From: Lederbergia panacisoli
GTDB lineage: Bacteria; Bacillota; Bacilli; Bacillales; Bacillaceae_C
Direction of reading: 5' to 3'
NCBI RefSeq assembly: GCF_024626525.1
Contig: NZ_JANJGU010000001.1
Span: 186,001 to 250,000, forward strand
Length of the DNA: 64,000 nt
The position numbers were made by a program, and so were the translations under genes. Under the pieces are notes generated by a model, which did no database searches, was not told the DNA's origin, and saw only the letters and a list, made by a program, of their open reading frames with translations. This document shows, piece after piece, positions 53,986 to 63,360 of the stretch. Every line of letters begins with the position of its first letter. Positions within the stretch are counted from its first letter, which is position 1.

Positions 53986-54022
53986 AAGATGCCGAATATC
54001 GTCGCATTCGGCATCTTTTTTT
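53986..54022 (-). terminator. Terminator of spoIVA
   Basis: AAGATGCCGAAT / ATTCGGCATCTT with an 8-nt loop. The T run is better on the plus strand, but TTTTCC follows on the minus strand too. The rest of 53786-54086 is the hbs promoter region and spoIVA 3' trailer; no ORF seen. Confidence 0.85.
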
Positions 54023-54086
54023 CTATTATCTGTTAAATTTGTTTCATTAATCCATACTCCGGAAGCTGCAATTAACATACCATCTT

Positions 54087-55565
54087 TTAAAGAATGATTG
54101 CTATTAATCCTCCGGAACCTTCATTAATTATTCTTTCAAGTGTTTCTTTTAGTTTGTATCTTGCGTTTTCTGGCATCATGGCTATTTTTGCTTGGATGCC
54201 CTCTCTCACTAAGGAGCTCAAGCTTCTGCCAAAAATATCTGAATTCCAGATTGATAGAGGATCGTCCTCAAAATCCTGCATGAGATAGCGGACAAGCTCC
54301 TCACTTTGTTTTTCGGTTCCAATGATCGGTGCAAATTCTGATTCGACATCCACTTTTATCATATGAATGGATGGTGCCATTGCTTTTAATCTGACACCAA
54401 ATCGTGCTCCTTGCCTAATAATTTCAGGCTCATCGAGACTCATATCAGCCAGAGAAGGTGCTGCAATTCCATATCCCGTTTGCCTAACCATTGCAAGTGC
54501 ATCGGATACTTGATCATACTCTCTCTTTGCATCCGCGAAATCCTGCATGAGTTCAAGAAGGTGGTCTTTACCGCGGACTTCAACTCCTACGACTTCCTTG
54601 AGTACATTATCATATAAATCATCTGGAGCAAATAAATCAATTTCTGCAATTCCTTGCCCCATATCTACCCCTGCCAAACCAGCATTTTCGATAAAGTCAA
54701 ACTCATAAAACTGCTGAACGACTCTATCTACATCTCGTAATCTCTTAATATCTTTAACTGTTTCCTTAACAGCCTCTTGATAGTTATTGCGGAGCCAGTG
54801 ATTCTCCTTTAATACCATTACCCAGCTAGGCAAGTTCACATTTACTTCTAATACAGGGAATTCATATAAAGCTTCACGAAGTACACTCATCACATCTGTT
54901 TCTCTCATACTCTCAACGGACATGGCAAGCACTGGGATATCATATTTTGCTTCAAGTTGCTTGCGCAAGTTTTCTGTCTCTGCATGATGCGGACGTGAAG
55001 AGTTTATAACCATAATAAATGGTTTTCCAACTTCTTGTAATTCTTCTATTACTCGCTCCTCAGCGTCAACATAGTCTATGCGTGGTATTTCTCCAATTGT
55101 TCCATCCGTAGTAATGACCACTCCAAGCACCGAATGCTCTTGAATAACCTTTCTCGTTCCAATTTCTGCTGCTTCGTGAAAGGAAATTGGTTCATCATAC
55201 CATGGTGTATGAATCATTCGCGGGCCATTTTCATCCTCATATCCTTTTGCACCTGGTACAGTATAGCCGACACAATCAACAAGCCTCACATTCACTTCAA
55301 GTCCTTCATCCACTTGAACCGCTACAGCTTGATTAGGCACAAATTTAGGTTCCGTCGTCATGATCGTTCTGCCTGCGGCACTTTGAGGAAGTTCATCTTG
55401 CGCTCGTGCTCTATCTGCTTCACTCTTGATGTTCGGAAGTACAGCCAGTTCCATAAACTTTTTAATAAATGTGGATTTACCTGTTCGAACAGCTCCTACT
55501 ACGCCTAAATAAATATCTCCGCCTGTTCTTTCTGCAATATCTTTAAAAATGTCCACCTTTTCCAA
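54087..55565 (-). CDS. spoIVA: Stage IV sporulation protein A (morphogenetic ATPase)
   Basis: Polymerises on the forespore surface, using ATP, as the basement layer of the coat. Near-identical by eye to B. subtilis over most of its length: EKVDIFKDIAERTGGDIYLG, Walker A GAVRTGKST (~28), DELPQSAAG, VDCVGYTVPGAKGYEDENG, and the C-terminal ERIINEGSGGLIAIIL needed for SpoVM anchoring. 492 residues with TTG start at 55565 (AGGAGGG upstream). The 13 codons upstream in the longer frame are spurious. Expected sigma-E control in the mother cell. Confidence 0.98.
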   Translation of the reverse strand: MEKVDIFKDIAERTGGDIYLGVVGAVRTGKSTFIKKFMELAVLPNIKSEADRARAQDELPQSAAGRTIMTTEPKFVPNQAVAVQVDEGLEVNVRLVDCVGYTVPGAKGYEDENGPRMIHTPWYDEPISFHEAAEIGTRKVIQEHSVLGVVITTDGTIGEIPRIDYVDAEERVIEELQEVGKPFIMVINSSRPHHAETENLRKQLEAKYDIPVLAMSVESMRETDVMSVLREALYEFPVLEVNVNLPSWVMVLKENHWLRNNYQEAVKETVKDIKRLRDVDRVVQQFYEFDFIENAGLAGVDMGQGIAEIDLFAPDDLYDNVLKEVVGVEVRGKDHLLELMQDFADAKREYDQVSDALAMVRQTGYGIAAPSLADMSLDEPEIIRQGARFGVRLKAMAPSIHMIKVDVESEFAPIIGTEKQSEELVRYLMQDFEDDPLSIWNSDIFGRSLSSLVREGIQAKIAMMPENARYKLKETLERIINEGSGGLIAIIL

Positions 55566-55677
55566 GAGGTTCCCTCCTATCATTGAGTTCAAGGGACTTA
55601 ACATCCTATAAACGATTGGACAATAGATGTTTACGATGTTGTCCGATTCTTATATGACCATTTTAAGAAGTAAATAA

Positions 55678-55718
55678 AAAATCCTTCTTCCACATTATAT
55701 TGAGTGAAAGAAGGATTA
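55678..55718 (-). terminator. Terminator of yphF
   Basis: AATCCTTCTT / AAGAAGGATT followed by TTTTATTTAC on the minus strand. Confidence 0.85.
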
Positions 55719-55721
55719 TTC

Positions 55722-56426
55722 CTATTTTTCCATGTAAATCGGTTCATTGTTTTCATCTACTGTATACGAAAGTGAATAGGCAGGAACGAATGATGAATTG
55801 TCTGTGAGAATGCTTGTAATATCCTCACCTTGCTTATAAGATTTCCCACTTTCTTTTAAAGTCTGATATAGGTCACTTATATAATCAACAAATATCTCAC
55901 CGTCTAAATTAATCACTAGAGGCAAATTATGATTTGTAAAAGGTGAAATGATATAAGGTTCGCTTTTATAGCCTAGCTTTTTATAATCCAACGTATAAAT
56001 ATGACTAGCTATTGCCTCTTTAAATGGTGGATATCCTTGAGTTTTAATTCTCAATTTCACTTCCCTTATTTTTTCCGCGATGCGTAAATCAAACACCTTT
56101 ACTGTTGGTTTTGTTTCAACGTCTATTAAAACATATTGAAATACACCCCCACTTTCATATGCATTTCCAGGGGGAGATGCTAAAAACCGGGGGGCCAGTT
56201 TTGAAAATTCAATCGGATATTTTATGTAAATAGGAGTATCATTTTCACGGGTTTTGATTGGCAAAAGTCCGTCGCTCGTATCGCTATATTGATCCACAGC
56301 TGTCTGTACAGCCTTTATTTGATCTTCATAAGGTATTTGATTCTCTACTCTTTTTTCTTGAGGGTATAGACATCCACTTAATAAAATTGTGGCAAGTATT
56401 ATTGCTATATTCAGTTTAAATCTCAT
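55722..56426 (-). CDS. yphF: YphF-like lipoprotein
   Basis: Putative lipoprotein, function unknown. Signal peptide with lipobox LLSGC: NIAIILATILLSGC, cleaved before C19. The mature domain (~215 residues) has DQIKAVQTAVDQYSD, FSKLAPRFLASPPGNAYESG and IREVKLRIKTQGYPPFKEAI. Located between spoIVA and yphE as in B. subtilis. AAGGGATG lies 10 bases above the ATG. Confidence 0.87.
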   Translation of the reverse strand: MRFKLNIAIILATILLSGCLYPQEKRVENQIPYEDQIKAVQTAVDQYSDTSDGLLPIKTRENDTPIYIKYPIEFSKLAPRFLASPPGNAYESGGVFQYVLIDVETKPTVKVFDLRIAEKIREVKLRIKTQGYPPFKEAIASHIYTLDYKKLGYKSEPYIISPFTNHNLPLVINLDGEIFVDYISDLYQTLKESGKSYKQGEDITSILTDNSSFVPAYSLSYTVDENNEPIYMEK

Positions 56427-56484
56427 TTTATTGCTTCATCCCTTCAGCATCTATCATGTTGATCGCTTCTTGAGCGTATGAAAC

Positions 56485-56685
56485 TCAGCTGGTTGGACCC
56501 GTTAGAACAACGAAAAGCATAATAATCCCACCAATGATCATAAACAGCCATGCTGTGATAGAAGTGACTATTTTTAATAATTTATTATTCAATTTATAAC
56601 GACTGATGTAAATTGTAAACATTGCTAAAGCCAGTAGAAACATCCCTATGATAGATATCCACATTTTTTGCATTGATGGTGACAT
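56485..56685 (-). CDS. yphE: YphE-like DUF2768 small membrane protein
   Basis: 66-residue protein with two hydrophobic segments (WISIIGMFLLALAMFTIYIS and WLFMIIGGIIMLFVVL). Unknown function; DUF2768 members are found next to gpsA in sporeformers. GGAGGAG precedes the ATG. Confidence 0.85.
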   Translation of the reverse strand: MSPSMQKMWISIIGMFLLALAMFTIYISRYKLNNKLLKIVTSITAWLFMIIGGIIMLFVVLTGPTS

Positions 56686-56779
56686 ATTGACTCCTCCACT
56701 ACTTAAATGACAAGTTACATGATATTATATCATGGTCAATTTATTAAAAGTTTAAATTACGTTACAAAATCAGCAACAA

Positions 56780-56818
56780 AAAAAAGATGAAGCAACGGTT
56801 GCCCCTTTGCTTCATAGA
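56780..56818 (-). terminator. Terminator of gpsA
   Basis: ATGAAGCAA / TTGCTTCAT then CTTTTTTTT on the minus strand, about 100 bp after the gpsA stop. Confidence 0.85.
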
Positions 56819-56913
56819 TGACAAACTAATACCCATTCCACCTGTTTAAGCAATTTACTTCAAAGCATTATATGCACTTAAAAAAGATTAGCATCCTCTT
56901 TTGCCTAGTCAAC

Positions 56914-57969
56914 TCATAGTTGTTCCATTTGCTCACTTAATATATCGACAAGATCTTCCATTTCATTTGTTTTTAGTCTTGCCATTAATTGTTCCCCGGC
57001 TTCTTTTGCGTTTACATCATTAAATAATATTTGATAAAGAATTTCTGTAATCGGCATGCTGCAATTATATTTTCGGGCTAATTGGTGAGCGGCTTTTGTC
57101 GTTCTAACACCTTCTACAACCATCCCCATATTGCTCAAAACATCCTCTAACTTTTGCCCTTTGCCAAGCATATTGCCCGCTCTCCAGTTCCTGGAATGAA
57201 CACTTGTACATGTTACAATTAAATCGCCTATTCCAGCCAATCCTGAAAACGTTAATGGATTTGCGCCCATTTTTGTCCCTAAACGAGAGATTTCCGCAAG
57301 CCCCCTCGTTATGAGTGCTGCTTTCGCATTATCTCCATATCCTAAGCCATCAGAAATTCCAGCCGCTAATGCAATGATGTTTTTAAGAGCTCCGCCTATT
57401 TCAACCCCAATCAAATCGAGATTTGTATAGACGCGAAAATGTTGATTCATAAATAAATCTTGTATTTTTTCTGCTGCTTCCATATTTTTCGATGAAACTG
57501 CAACTGTTGTAGGATGTCTCAAGCTTACTTCTTCTGCATGGCTAGGCCCTGAAAGCACAACGATATCTTTAAGAATCCGTTTAGGTATTTCTTCATCAAT
57601 CATTTCTGAAATACGCAACAAGCTGTCAGGTTCAATTCCTTTACTTACATGCACGAAAGTAAGTGGCTGCATTTGAAACTTTATAATCTCCCTTAATGTT
57701 TCCCTTATCGCTTTAGTAGGAACAGCTAATACGACGGTTTCTATTCCATGTAAAGCTTCTTCCAGCGATGTATGGGCGGTAATCAAATCAGGAAGATTAA
57801 TCTCTGGTAAATATTTATGATTTGTATGTTTTTCATTGATTTCGACTTTTTGCTGATCATTTCGAGTCCATAATTGAATATGATGTCCATTATCTGCCAA
57901 CACAAGCGCCAAAGCAGTACCCCAGCTTCCCGCTCCAATAACAGCAACTCTTTCTTTTCTATTGCTCAA
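56914..57969 (-). CDS. gpsA: Glycerol-3-phosphate dehydrogenase [NAD(P)+]
   Basis: Makes sn-glycerol-3-phosphate for phospholipids. Rossmann motif [19 protein letters not shown] near the N-terminus, [11 protein letters not shown], catalytic Lys in [17 protein letters not shown], and [13 protein letters not shown]. About 351 residues. Start uncertain: TTG at 57969 with GGGTGA upstream is favoured; GTG at 57984, directly after the der stop, has no clear ribosome site. It follows der closely, so same operon. plsC, also in the window, uses its product's acylated form. Confidence 0.95.
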   Translation of the reverse strand: MSNRKERVAVIGAGSWGTALALVLADNGHHIQLWTRNDQQKVEINEKHTNHKYLPEINLPDLITAHTSLEEALHGIETVVLAVPTKAIRETLREIIKFQMQPLTFVHVSKGIEPDSLLRISEMIDEEIPKRILKDIVVLSGPSHAEEVSLRHPTTVAVSSKNMEAAEKIQDLFMNQHFRVYTNLDLIGVEIGGALKNIIALAAGISDGLGYGDNAKAALITRGLAEISRLGTKMGANPLTFSGLAGIGDLIVTCTSVHSRNWRAGNMLGKGQKLEDVLSNMGMVVEGVRTTKAAHQLARKYNCSMPITEILYQILFNDVNAKEAGEQLMARLKTNEMEDLVDILSEQMEQL

Positions 57970-57984
57970 GATTTGTTCACCCAC

Positions 57985-59295
57985 TTATGTTCTTTGTCTT
58001 GTAAGGATTTTAATAGGCGTCCCTTCGAATCCAAACGCTTCCCTTATTCTGTTTTGTAAAAATCTTTCATATGAAAAATGCATGATTTCTGGATCATTCA
58101 CAAATACAATAAAAGTTGGTGGTTTGATCCCCACTTGTGTCACATAAAGAATTTTTAACTTTCGCCCTTTATCTGAAGGTGTAGGATTCATCGCTATAGC
58201 ATCGGCAATAACATCGTTCAAAACGCTTGACTGCACTCTCATTGCATGATTTTCACTAGCCGTTTTTATTGCCGGAAATAAGTTTGTCAACCGTTTTCGC
58301 GTTATTGCTGACACGAATAGTATCGGGGCATAATCTAAAAATAAGAAATGGGCTCTTATTTTCTCTTCAAATTCTTTCATTGTTTTTTCATCTTTTTCTA
58401 CAGCATCCCATTTATTAACTACGATGATAACAGCCCTGCCAGCCTCGTGCGCATATCCTGCGATTTTTTTGTCCTGCTCTAAAATTCCTTCTTCTCCATT
58501 TAGAACTACAAGAACAACGTCAGACCGATCAATCGCTTTTAACGCCCTTAATACACTATATTTTTCAGTGTTTTCATATACTTTTCCTTTTTTACGCATT
58601 CCCGCAGTGTCAATTATTGTAAACTTTTGTCCTTCGAACTCATAAGAAGAATCTATTGCATCTCTAGTTGTACCTGCTATATTACTAACAATTACTCTTT
58701 CCTCACCAAGCATTGCATTTACGATAGAAGATTTCCCTACATTCGGTCTTCCAATTAAACTAAATTTGATTGTATCCTCTTCTGTATTGTCATCCATACT
58801 TTCGGGAAATTGTTTGACTACTTCATCAAGTAAATCTCCCAACCCGAGGCCATGAGATCCCGAAATCGGAAAAGGTTCGTTGAAGCCGAGCGAATAAAAA
58901 TCATAAATATCCGCGCGCATTTCTGGATTATCCACTTTATTCACGGCCAAAACGACTGGTTTTTTGGATCGAAACAGGATTTTAGCCACTTCCTCATCTG
59001 CGGAGGTAACCCCTTCCCTGCTATTGACGATAAAAATGATAACATCAGCTTCTGCGATGGCTATCTCTGCTTGTAACCGTATTTCTTCCAAAAATGGAGC
59101 ATCCCCCATTTCAATGCCGCCTGTATCGATTATATGAAATTCATGAGAAAGCCAATCACCTGTACCATAAATTCGGTCTCTCGTTACTCCTGGCGTATCT
59201 TCTACGATTGATATACGTTCTCCTACGATTCGATTAAAAATAGTTGATTTACCTACGTTCGGACGACCAACGATCGCCACAGTCGGTTTAGACAT
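57985..59295 (-). CDS. der: Ribosome-assembly GTPase Der (EngA)
   Basis: Double-GTPase needed for 50S maturation. G1 motifs [17 protein letters not shown] (~residue 6-22) and [16 protein letters not shown] (~180), each with [21 protein letters not shown] and NKWD; a KH-like domain covers ~355-436. 436 residues from ATG 59295 (MSKPTV), as in B. subtilis; AAGTGAGTGG upstream. Confidence 0.97.
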   Translation of the reverse strand: MSKPTVAIVGRPNVGKSTIFNRIVGERISIVEDTPGVTRDRIYGTGDWLSHEFHIIDTGGIEMGDAPFLEEIRLQAEIAIAEADVIIFIVNSREGVTSADEEVAKILFRSKKPVVLAVNKVDNPEMRADIYDFYSLGFNEPFPISGSHGLGLGDLLDEVVKQFPESMDDNTEEDTIKFSLIGRPNVGKSSIVNAMLGEERVIVSNIAGTTRDAIDSSYEFEGQKFTIIDTAGMRKKGKVYENTEKYSVLRALKAIDRSDVVLVVLNGEEGILEQDKKIAGYAHEAGRAVIIVVNKWDAVEKDEKTMKEFEEKIRAHFLFLDYAPILFVSAITRKRLTNLFPAIKTASENHAMRVQSSVLNDVIADAIAMNPTPSDKGRKLKILYVTQVGIKPPTFIVFVNDPEIMHFSYERFLQNRIREAFGFEGTPIKILTRQRT

Positions 59296-59378
59296 TTCAT
59301 CCACTCACTTTAAAGTTAATCTTTAGTTCTACTGAGAAATCGTACCATATTATCTATAGAAAAGGTAATGAAAATCAT

Positions 59379-59975
59379 TTATTGGGAAATTTTTTTATTT
59401 CCCTTTATTCTAGTAATAGCGGTTAGATTGGAAATAAAGTGAAATAATAAATTGGAAATGATAATAATTGAAATAATATCTAAATATTCCATCGAACCGA
59501 TTAAATAAGGCATATCCCATTTACTTAAATATGAAGCAAATACAATATCTCCTTGAAGTGTACCAAGGCATATTAGCAGTATTCGAGTAAGAACAGATGA
59601 AGAATATAGAAAGTATCCAAAAATAAATAAAGTAAATGAGGTAAGCACAACTCTATCCATGAACATCCAGATAGGGTCGTACATTTCAAATAAAAGAAAA
59701 CCAGCATAGCCTACCATTAAAGTAAATACCGAAAATAATAAATGAAGTTGCTTTTTAAATGGCAGTTTAGATGATAAGTAATAACAGATGATTAAAATCA
59801 AAAGCGACGATCCACTTATATGCAAGAAATAAAATCTTATGGTAAGGGGCTTTAAAATGATTAAGAGTAAGGCACAACTTGCAATTGGCCATCTATAAGT
59901 TGATTTTTTATCCATCATAAATGTTGCGTAAATCCAAATCACCCATGCAATAAGTAAGAATATCATTCCTTGCAT
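59379..59975 (-). CDS. yphA: YphA-like integral membrane protein
   Basis: About 198 residues with six or so hydrophobic segments, basic C-terminus (TAITRIKGNKKISQ). Unknown function; the position upstream of der is that of B. subtilis yphA. Start at ATG 59975 (MQGMIFLL), preceded by GGAGGTG. In B. subtilis fni lies between this gene and ypfD; here that slot is repeat DNA. Confidence 0.82.
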   Translation of the reverse strand: MQGMIFLLIAWVIWIYATFMMDKKSTYRWPIASCALLLIILKPLTIRFYFLHISGSSLLILIICYYLSSKLPFKKQLHLLFSVFTLMVGYAGFLLFEMYDPIWMFMDRVVLTSFTLFIFGYFLYSSSVLTRILLICLGTLQGDIVFASYLSKWDMPYLIGSMEYLDIISIIIISNLLFHFISNLTAITRIKGNKKISQ

Positions 59976-60096
59976 TTTCATCACCTCCGCTATCAGTATA
60001 GGAAAGGTGATGAAAATTTAATCAGATAATTTAAAAAACCTATAGTTTTATACGAAGGCACTGAAATTCTTTTAATGTTTTATCAGAATTTCCCCA

Positions 60097-60205
60097 GTCC
60101 GAATACACTTCGCCTTCCGCGGGCGAGTGGCAAGCCTCCTTGGGCTTCGCCCTGCGGGGTCCTGCCTATCTCACACTTCCCGCAGGAGTCTACGTGTATT
60201 CAGAC
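60097..60205 (+). repeat. Palindromic element D1 with a different terminal repeat
   Basis: Termini AGTCCGAATACAC and GTGTATTCAGACT form a 13-bp inverted repeat with one mismatch, unlike the GTTGATT ends of the other cores. The interior has the same plan: GCCTTCCGCGGGCGAG, CAAGCCTCCTTGGGCTTCG, CCTGCGGGGTC and CCCGCAGGAGTC. Confidence 0.8.
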
Positions 60206-60304
60206 TGCTCAGCATATTGAAATTGTTTTTCCTTTGTAAAAAAGTTTCACAAAAGAAACAAGCAGCTTATTACAAAAGATTTTCTTTTCTATAATTATAC
60301 GGCA

Positions 60305-60347
60305 AAAAGGTATAATTCCCTCAAATGAGGTATTATACCTTTTTTTC
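60305..60347 (-). terminator. Terminator downstream of the S1-domain protein gene
   Basis: AAAAAGGTATAAT pairs with ATTATACCTTTTTTT around a ~15-nt loop that itself pairs (CCTCA/TGAGG). Bidirectional. Confidence 0.9.
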
Positions 60348-60385
60348 TTCGACCATATGAAAAGCATTTCCTAATTTCTAACACC

Positions 60386-60407
60386 GTTGATTGGAGCGAA
60401 AATCAAC
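60386..60407 (+). repeat. 22-bp relic of the GTTGATT core (ends only)
   Basis: GTTGATTGGAGCG joined directly to AAAATCAAC: both ends of the core with the whole interior deleted. The following ACCTGTTTAAAAGCCCTTC resembles the flank of C2 (ACCACGTTTAAGGACTTC), so it marks a former full copy. Confidence 0.75.
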
Positions 60408-60465
60408 AACCTGTTTAAAAGCCCTTCTTCAGTGCCCTCTTTTATACGGGAGGTTTCCGATTTGT

Positions 60466-61599
60466 TTATTTAAAACCTTTTAATTTATCACCAATCATAT
60501 CACTTAGTTGGAATCCTTTTGATTCTTCAGGTAGTTCATAGTCTTTTGATTGATAATCTTGATCTTCAAGTTCCTTCATGCTTAAGGATAGTCGTTGGTC
60601 TTTTTCATTTACGTCCAACACTTTAACTTTAACAGTTTGACCTTCCTGCAGCACTTCGTGAGGAGTCCCGATATGTTTATGCGAGATTTGTGATATATGA
60701 ACAAGTCCTTCTACACCTGGGAAAACTTCTACAAATGCTCCAAAGGAAACAAGACGTTTTACTGTACCTTCTAATATCGTTCCTCTTGGTGCTTTTTCAA
60801 CAATATTAGTCCAAGGTCCCGGAAGTGTTTCTTTAATAGAAAGTGAAATTCTTTCGTTATCACGATCAACCGATAAAACCTTCACCTGAACCTTGTCGCC
60901 TTCTTTAACAACATCTGATGGCTTATCGATATGCTCATGAGAAAGTTGAGAAATGTGTACAAGTCCATCAACGCCGCCAATGTCTACAAAAGCTCCGAAA
61001 TCGGTGAGCCTTTGAATCGTACCTTCTATCACTTGGCCAGCTTCTAGTTTTTCGAGTACCACTTGTTTCTCGCGCCCTTTTTCTTCTTCCACTACGATAC
61101 GATGAGAAAGAATTAGTCGGTTTTTCTCTTTATCTAACTCAACAATTTTAAAAGAAAGAGTTTTCCCTTGATAATCTGAAAAATCTTCGACAAAATGGTC
61201 CTCTACCATTGATGCAGGGACGAATCCTCGTACACCTAAATCAACTACTAAACCACCTTTTACGATTTCATTTACCTCCGCGTCGAATACCTCATTATTT
61301 TGGAATCGTTGTTCAAGAGTTTCCCAGGCATTCTCAGCATCCACTTTACGTTTTGAAAGTACGAGGAGCTCTTCTTCCACTTTAGTTACTATCAAATCTA
61401 ATACTTCACCTTCGTGGACCACGTCAGAAGCTTTCTCAACATGAAGGCTTGAAAGTTCGCTTATTGGAATAATCCCATCAAGCTTGCTCCCTTCTAGATC
61501 GACTAAGACCTGTTTTTCTTCAATCTTAGTTACCGTCCCTTTAACGCGGTCTCCTTCAGAGAAACTTTTCACTTCAATATTATTCATATCCTCCGTCAT
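60466..61599 (-). CDS. rpsA: S1 RNA-binding domain protein (30S protein S1 homologue, YpfD)
   Basis: Four S1 domains at about residues 15-85, 100-167, 187-255 and 272-340; the repeated VDGLVHISQLSHEH and VEGLVHISQISHKH are typical. 377 residues, shorter than E. coli S1, as in Bacillus where YpfD is non-essential and not a tight ribosome component. Start at ATG 61599 (MTEDMNN) with TAGGAGGAG upstream. The C-terminus ends in a short acidic/lysine tail. Sits between plsC and yphA; fni is missing. Confidence 0.94.
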   Translation of the reverse strand: MTEDMNNIEVKSFSEGDRVKGTVTKIEEKQVLVDLEGSKLDGIIPISELSSLHVEKASDVVHEGEVLDLIVTKVEEELLVLSKRKVDAENAWETLEQRFQNNEVFDAEVNEIVKGGLVVDLGVRGFVPASMVEDHFVEDFSDYQGKTLSFKIVELDKEKNRLILSHRIVVEEEKGREKQVVLEKLEAGQVIEGTIQRLTDFGAFVDIGGVDGLVHISQLSHEHIDKPSDVVKEGDKVQVKVLSVDRDNERISLSIKETLPGPWTNIVEKAPRGTILEGTVKRLVSFGAFVEVFPGVEGLVHISQISHKHIGTPHEVLQEGQTVKVKVLDVNEKDQRLSLSMKELEDQDYQSKDYELPEESKGFQLSDMIGDKLKGFK

Positions 61600-61782
61600 A
61601 TGTACTCCTCCTATCCTGCATTTAAAAACTATAAGGCTTTCTAATGACAACCAAGAAAAATCCTCATATAATTCAAAAAAATCATCTTGTAATAAACTTC
61701 TTATAAATGACTTATTTTGTCAAGCGAAAGAGTTTATAGATCTTTATAAAATTCAGTTTTAATTGCCTAGCTTCGGGGGCTC

Positions 61783-62370
61783 TTACGCTTTTCTATCGTT
61801 CTCTATTAATTTCCTAATCTCTGACATAATTACATCTGTGGCTTCTTCCGCTGATACTTTATTTTCCCTCATTGCGGTAAAGTCAATTGGGCGTCCATAA
61901 ATAACCTTTAACTTTTTAAAGGGTTTGTATGGACCGATGATTGCACAAGGGACAATGTGAGCATTTGATCGCAGAGCAAAAAAACCTGCACCCGCAAGCC
62001 CTTTTCCAACTTCTCCGGTATTATTTCTCGTTCCTTCAGGAAAAAGTCCCACAACTTTATCTTCTTTCAAATATCTTAAGCCTGTTCTTAACGCCTCTCT
62101 ATCACTAAGTCCTCTTTTTACTGGGAATGCTTGAATGTTTTCCATAAGCTTTTTGCCTAAAGGATGTTTAAATAATTCCGCCTTCGCCATAAAATAAATG
62201 GGTCTTGGAGCTGTAATGCCAACGACCGGGGGATCCAAGTTATCGATATGGTTGGCACACAATAAAACACCGCCTTCTTTAGGGAAATGTTCAGTGCCAC
62301 TTATCTCAATTCTATATAAAGGTTTTAGGACACAATTGACAACTGCTCTTGCAAATGTATAAAAATTCAC
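61783..62370 (-). CDS. plsC: 1-acyl-sn-glycerol-3-phosphate acyltransferase
   Basis: Makes phosphatidic acid from lysophosphatidic acid at the membrane. Catalytic NHIDNLD (H-x4-D, ~residue 41-46), GVLLCANH before it, and [10 protein letters not shown] (~117) for glycerol-phosphate binding. 195 residues. GTG start at 62370, whose bases overlap the cmk stop (GTGA), with GAAAGGATTG upstream: translation coupled to cmk. Confidence 0.94.
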   Translation of the reverse strand: MNFYTFARAVVNCVLKPLYRIEISGTEHFPKEGGVLLCANHIDNLDPPVVGITAPRPIYFMAKAELFKHPLGKKLMENIQAFPVKRGLSDREALRTGLRYLKEDKVVGLFPEGTRNNTGEVGKGLAGAGFFALRSNAHIVPCAIIGPYKPFKKLKVIYGRPIDFTAMRENKVSAEEATDVIMSEIRKLIENDRKA

Positions 62371-63044
62371 AGTCTTTCAATCCTTTCTTCTGCCAGAGCA
62401 AATATTTTATCAGCTACTTCCTTAATTGATAATGAGGATGTATCAAGTTCCAAAGCGTCTTCCGCCTTTACTAAAGGTGAGATTTCCCTCTCTGAATCTT
62501 GTTTATCACGAAGGATAATTTCTTCTTTTAATTTTTCCAAATCAGATTGAAAACCTTTTTGGATATTTTCCAAATGGCGTCGGTTTGCCCTAATGTCTAC
62601 ACTTGCAAGTAAAAATATTTTCAACTCCGCATTCGGAAGAACCTTTGTTCCTATATCCCTTCCATCCATTACAACTCCGCCATCTTTACCAAACAGCTGC
62701 TGACGTAAAACCATTTCTTCTCGTACGGCTTTATAAGAAGCAACAGTAGACACATTATTTGTTACTGCTTCACTTCGAACTTGTTTTGTAACATCTTGCC
62801 CGTCCAAATAAATAAGTTGTCCATTTACGGATGGCTTTAGTTCAATCTTAGTATGTAATAGCAAACGGGAAATTTCAGTTTCATCTTTAATATCATAATT
62901 CTGGACAAGCGCTTTATACGTCAGCGCCCTATACATGGCTCCTGTATCAACGTAAATATAAGAAAGTTTTTCTGCAATCATTTTTGCTACGGTGCTTTTT
63001 CCAGCTGCAGCTGGCCCATCAATTGCTATACTAATTTTCTTCAT
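62367..63044 (-). CDS. cmk: Cytidylate kinase
   Basis: Phosphorylates CMP and dCMP. P-loop [14 protein letters not shown] (~residues 8-21), [35 protein letters not shown] and [14 protein letters not shown]. 225 residues from ATG 63044 with GGTGATAACA upstream; the longer frame adds seven unsupported codons. cmk-plsC-S1 order is conserved in bacilli. Confidence 0.97.
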   Translation of the reverse strand: MKKISIAIDGPAAAGKSTVAKMIAEKLSYIYVDTGAMYRALTYKALVQNYDIKDETEISRLLLHTKIELKPSVNGQLIYLDGQDVTKQVRSEAVTNNVSTVASYKAVREEMVLRQQLFGKDGGVVMDGRDIGTKVLPNAELKIFLLASVDIRANRRHLENIQKGFQSDLEKLKEEIILRDKQDSEREISPLVKAEDALELDTSSLSIKEVADKIFALAEERIERL

Positions 63045-63116
63045 TGTTATCACCTGTTTCGTCATTTTCCTACTCTATATTACCATAAAACAAAAAAATG
63101 AAGACAAGCATAGTCC

Positions 63117-63296
63117 TCATTCTTTCACGTTAAAGACGTTTAATTTCGGCTGTTCTTCCATGCCTGCTGTACCCTCGTATAAAATTAGTTTATTAGAGAA
63201 TTTGAGGAATCCCATTTCATGAAAACCTTGAACAAGGATTAAGATGATAAGATGAATCAATACGAGTTTTAGTAAAATGCGTTCCATTGCATTCAC
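63117..63296 (-). CDS. ypfB: YpfB-like small membrane protein
   Basis: About 59 residues with one membrane segment (ILLKLVLIHLIILILVQGF) and a polar C-terminus ending LYEGTAGMEEQPKLNVFN. Function unknown; it lies between ypfA and cmk as B. subtilis ypfB. Start likely GTG at 63296 (VNAMERILL), with GGAG nine bases upstream; the ATG at 63287 is the alternative. Confidence 0.75.
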   Translation of the reverse strand: MNAMERILLKLVLIHLIILILVQGFHEMGFLKFSNKLILYEGTAGMEEQPKLNVFNVKE

Positions 63297-63360
63297 ATGT
63301 GACAACTCCGTTTTCTTCTTATCATCGGTCAAAAAAACTCGCTATATACATATAGGATAT

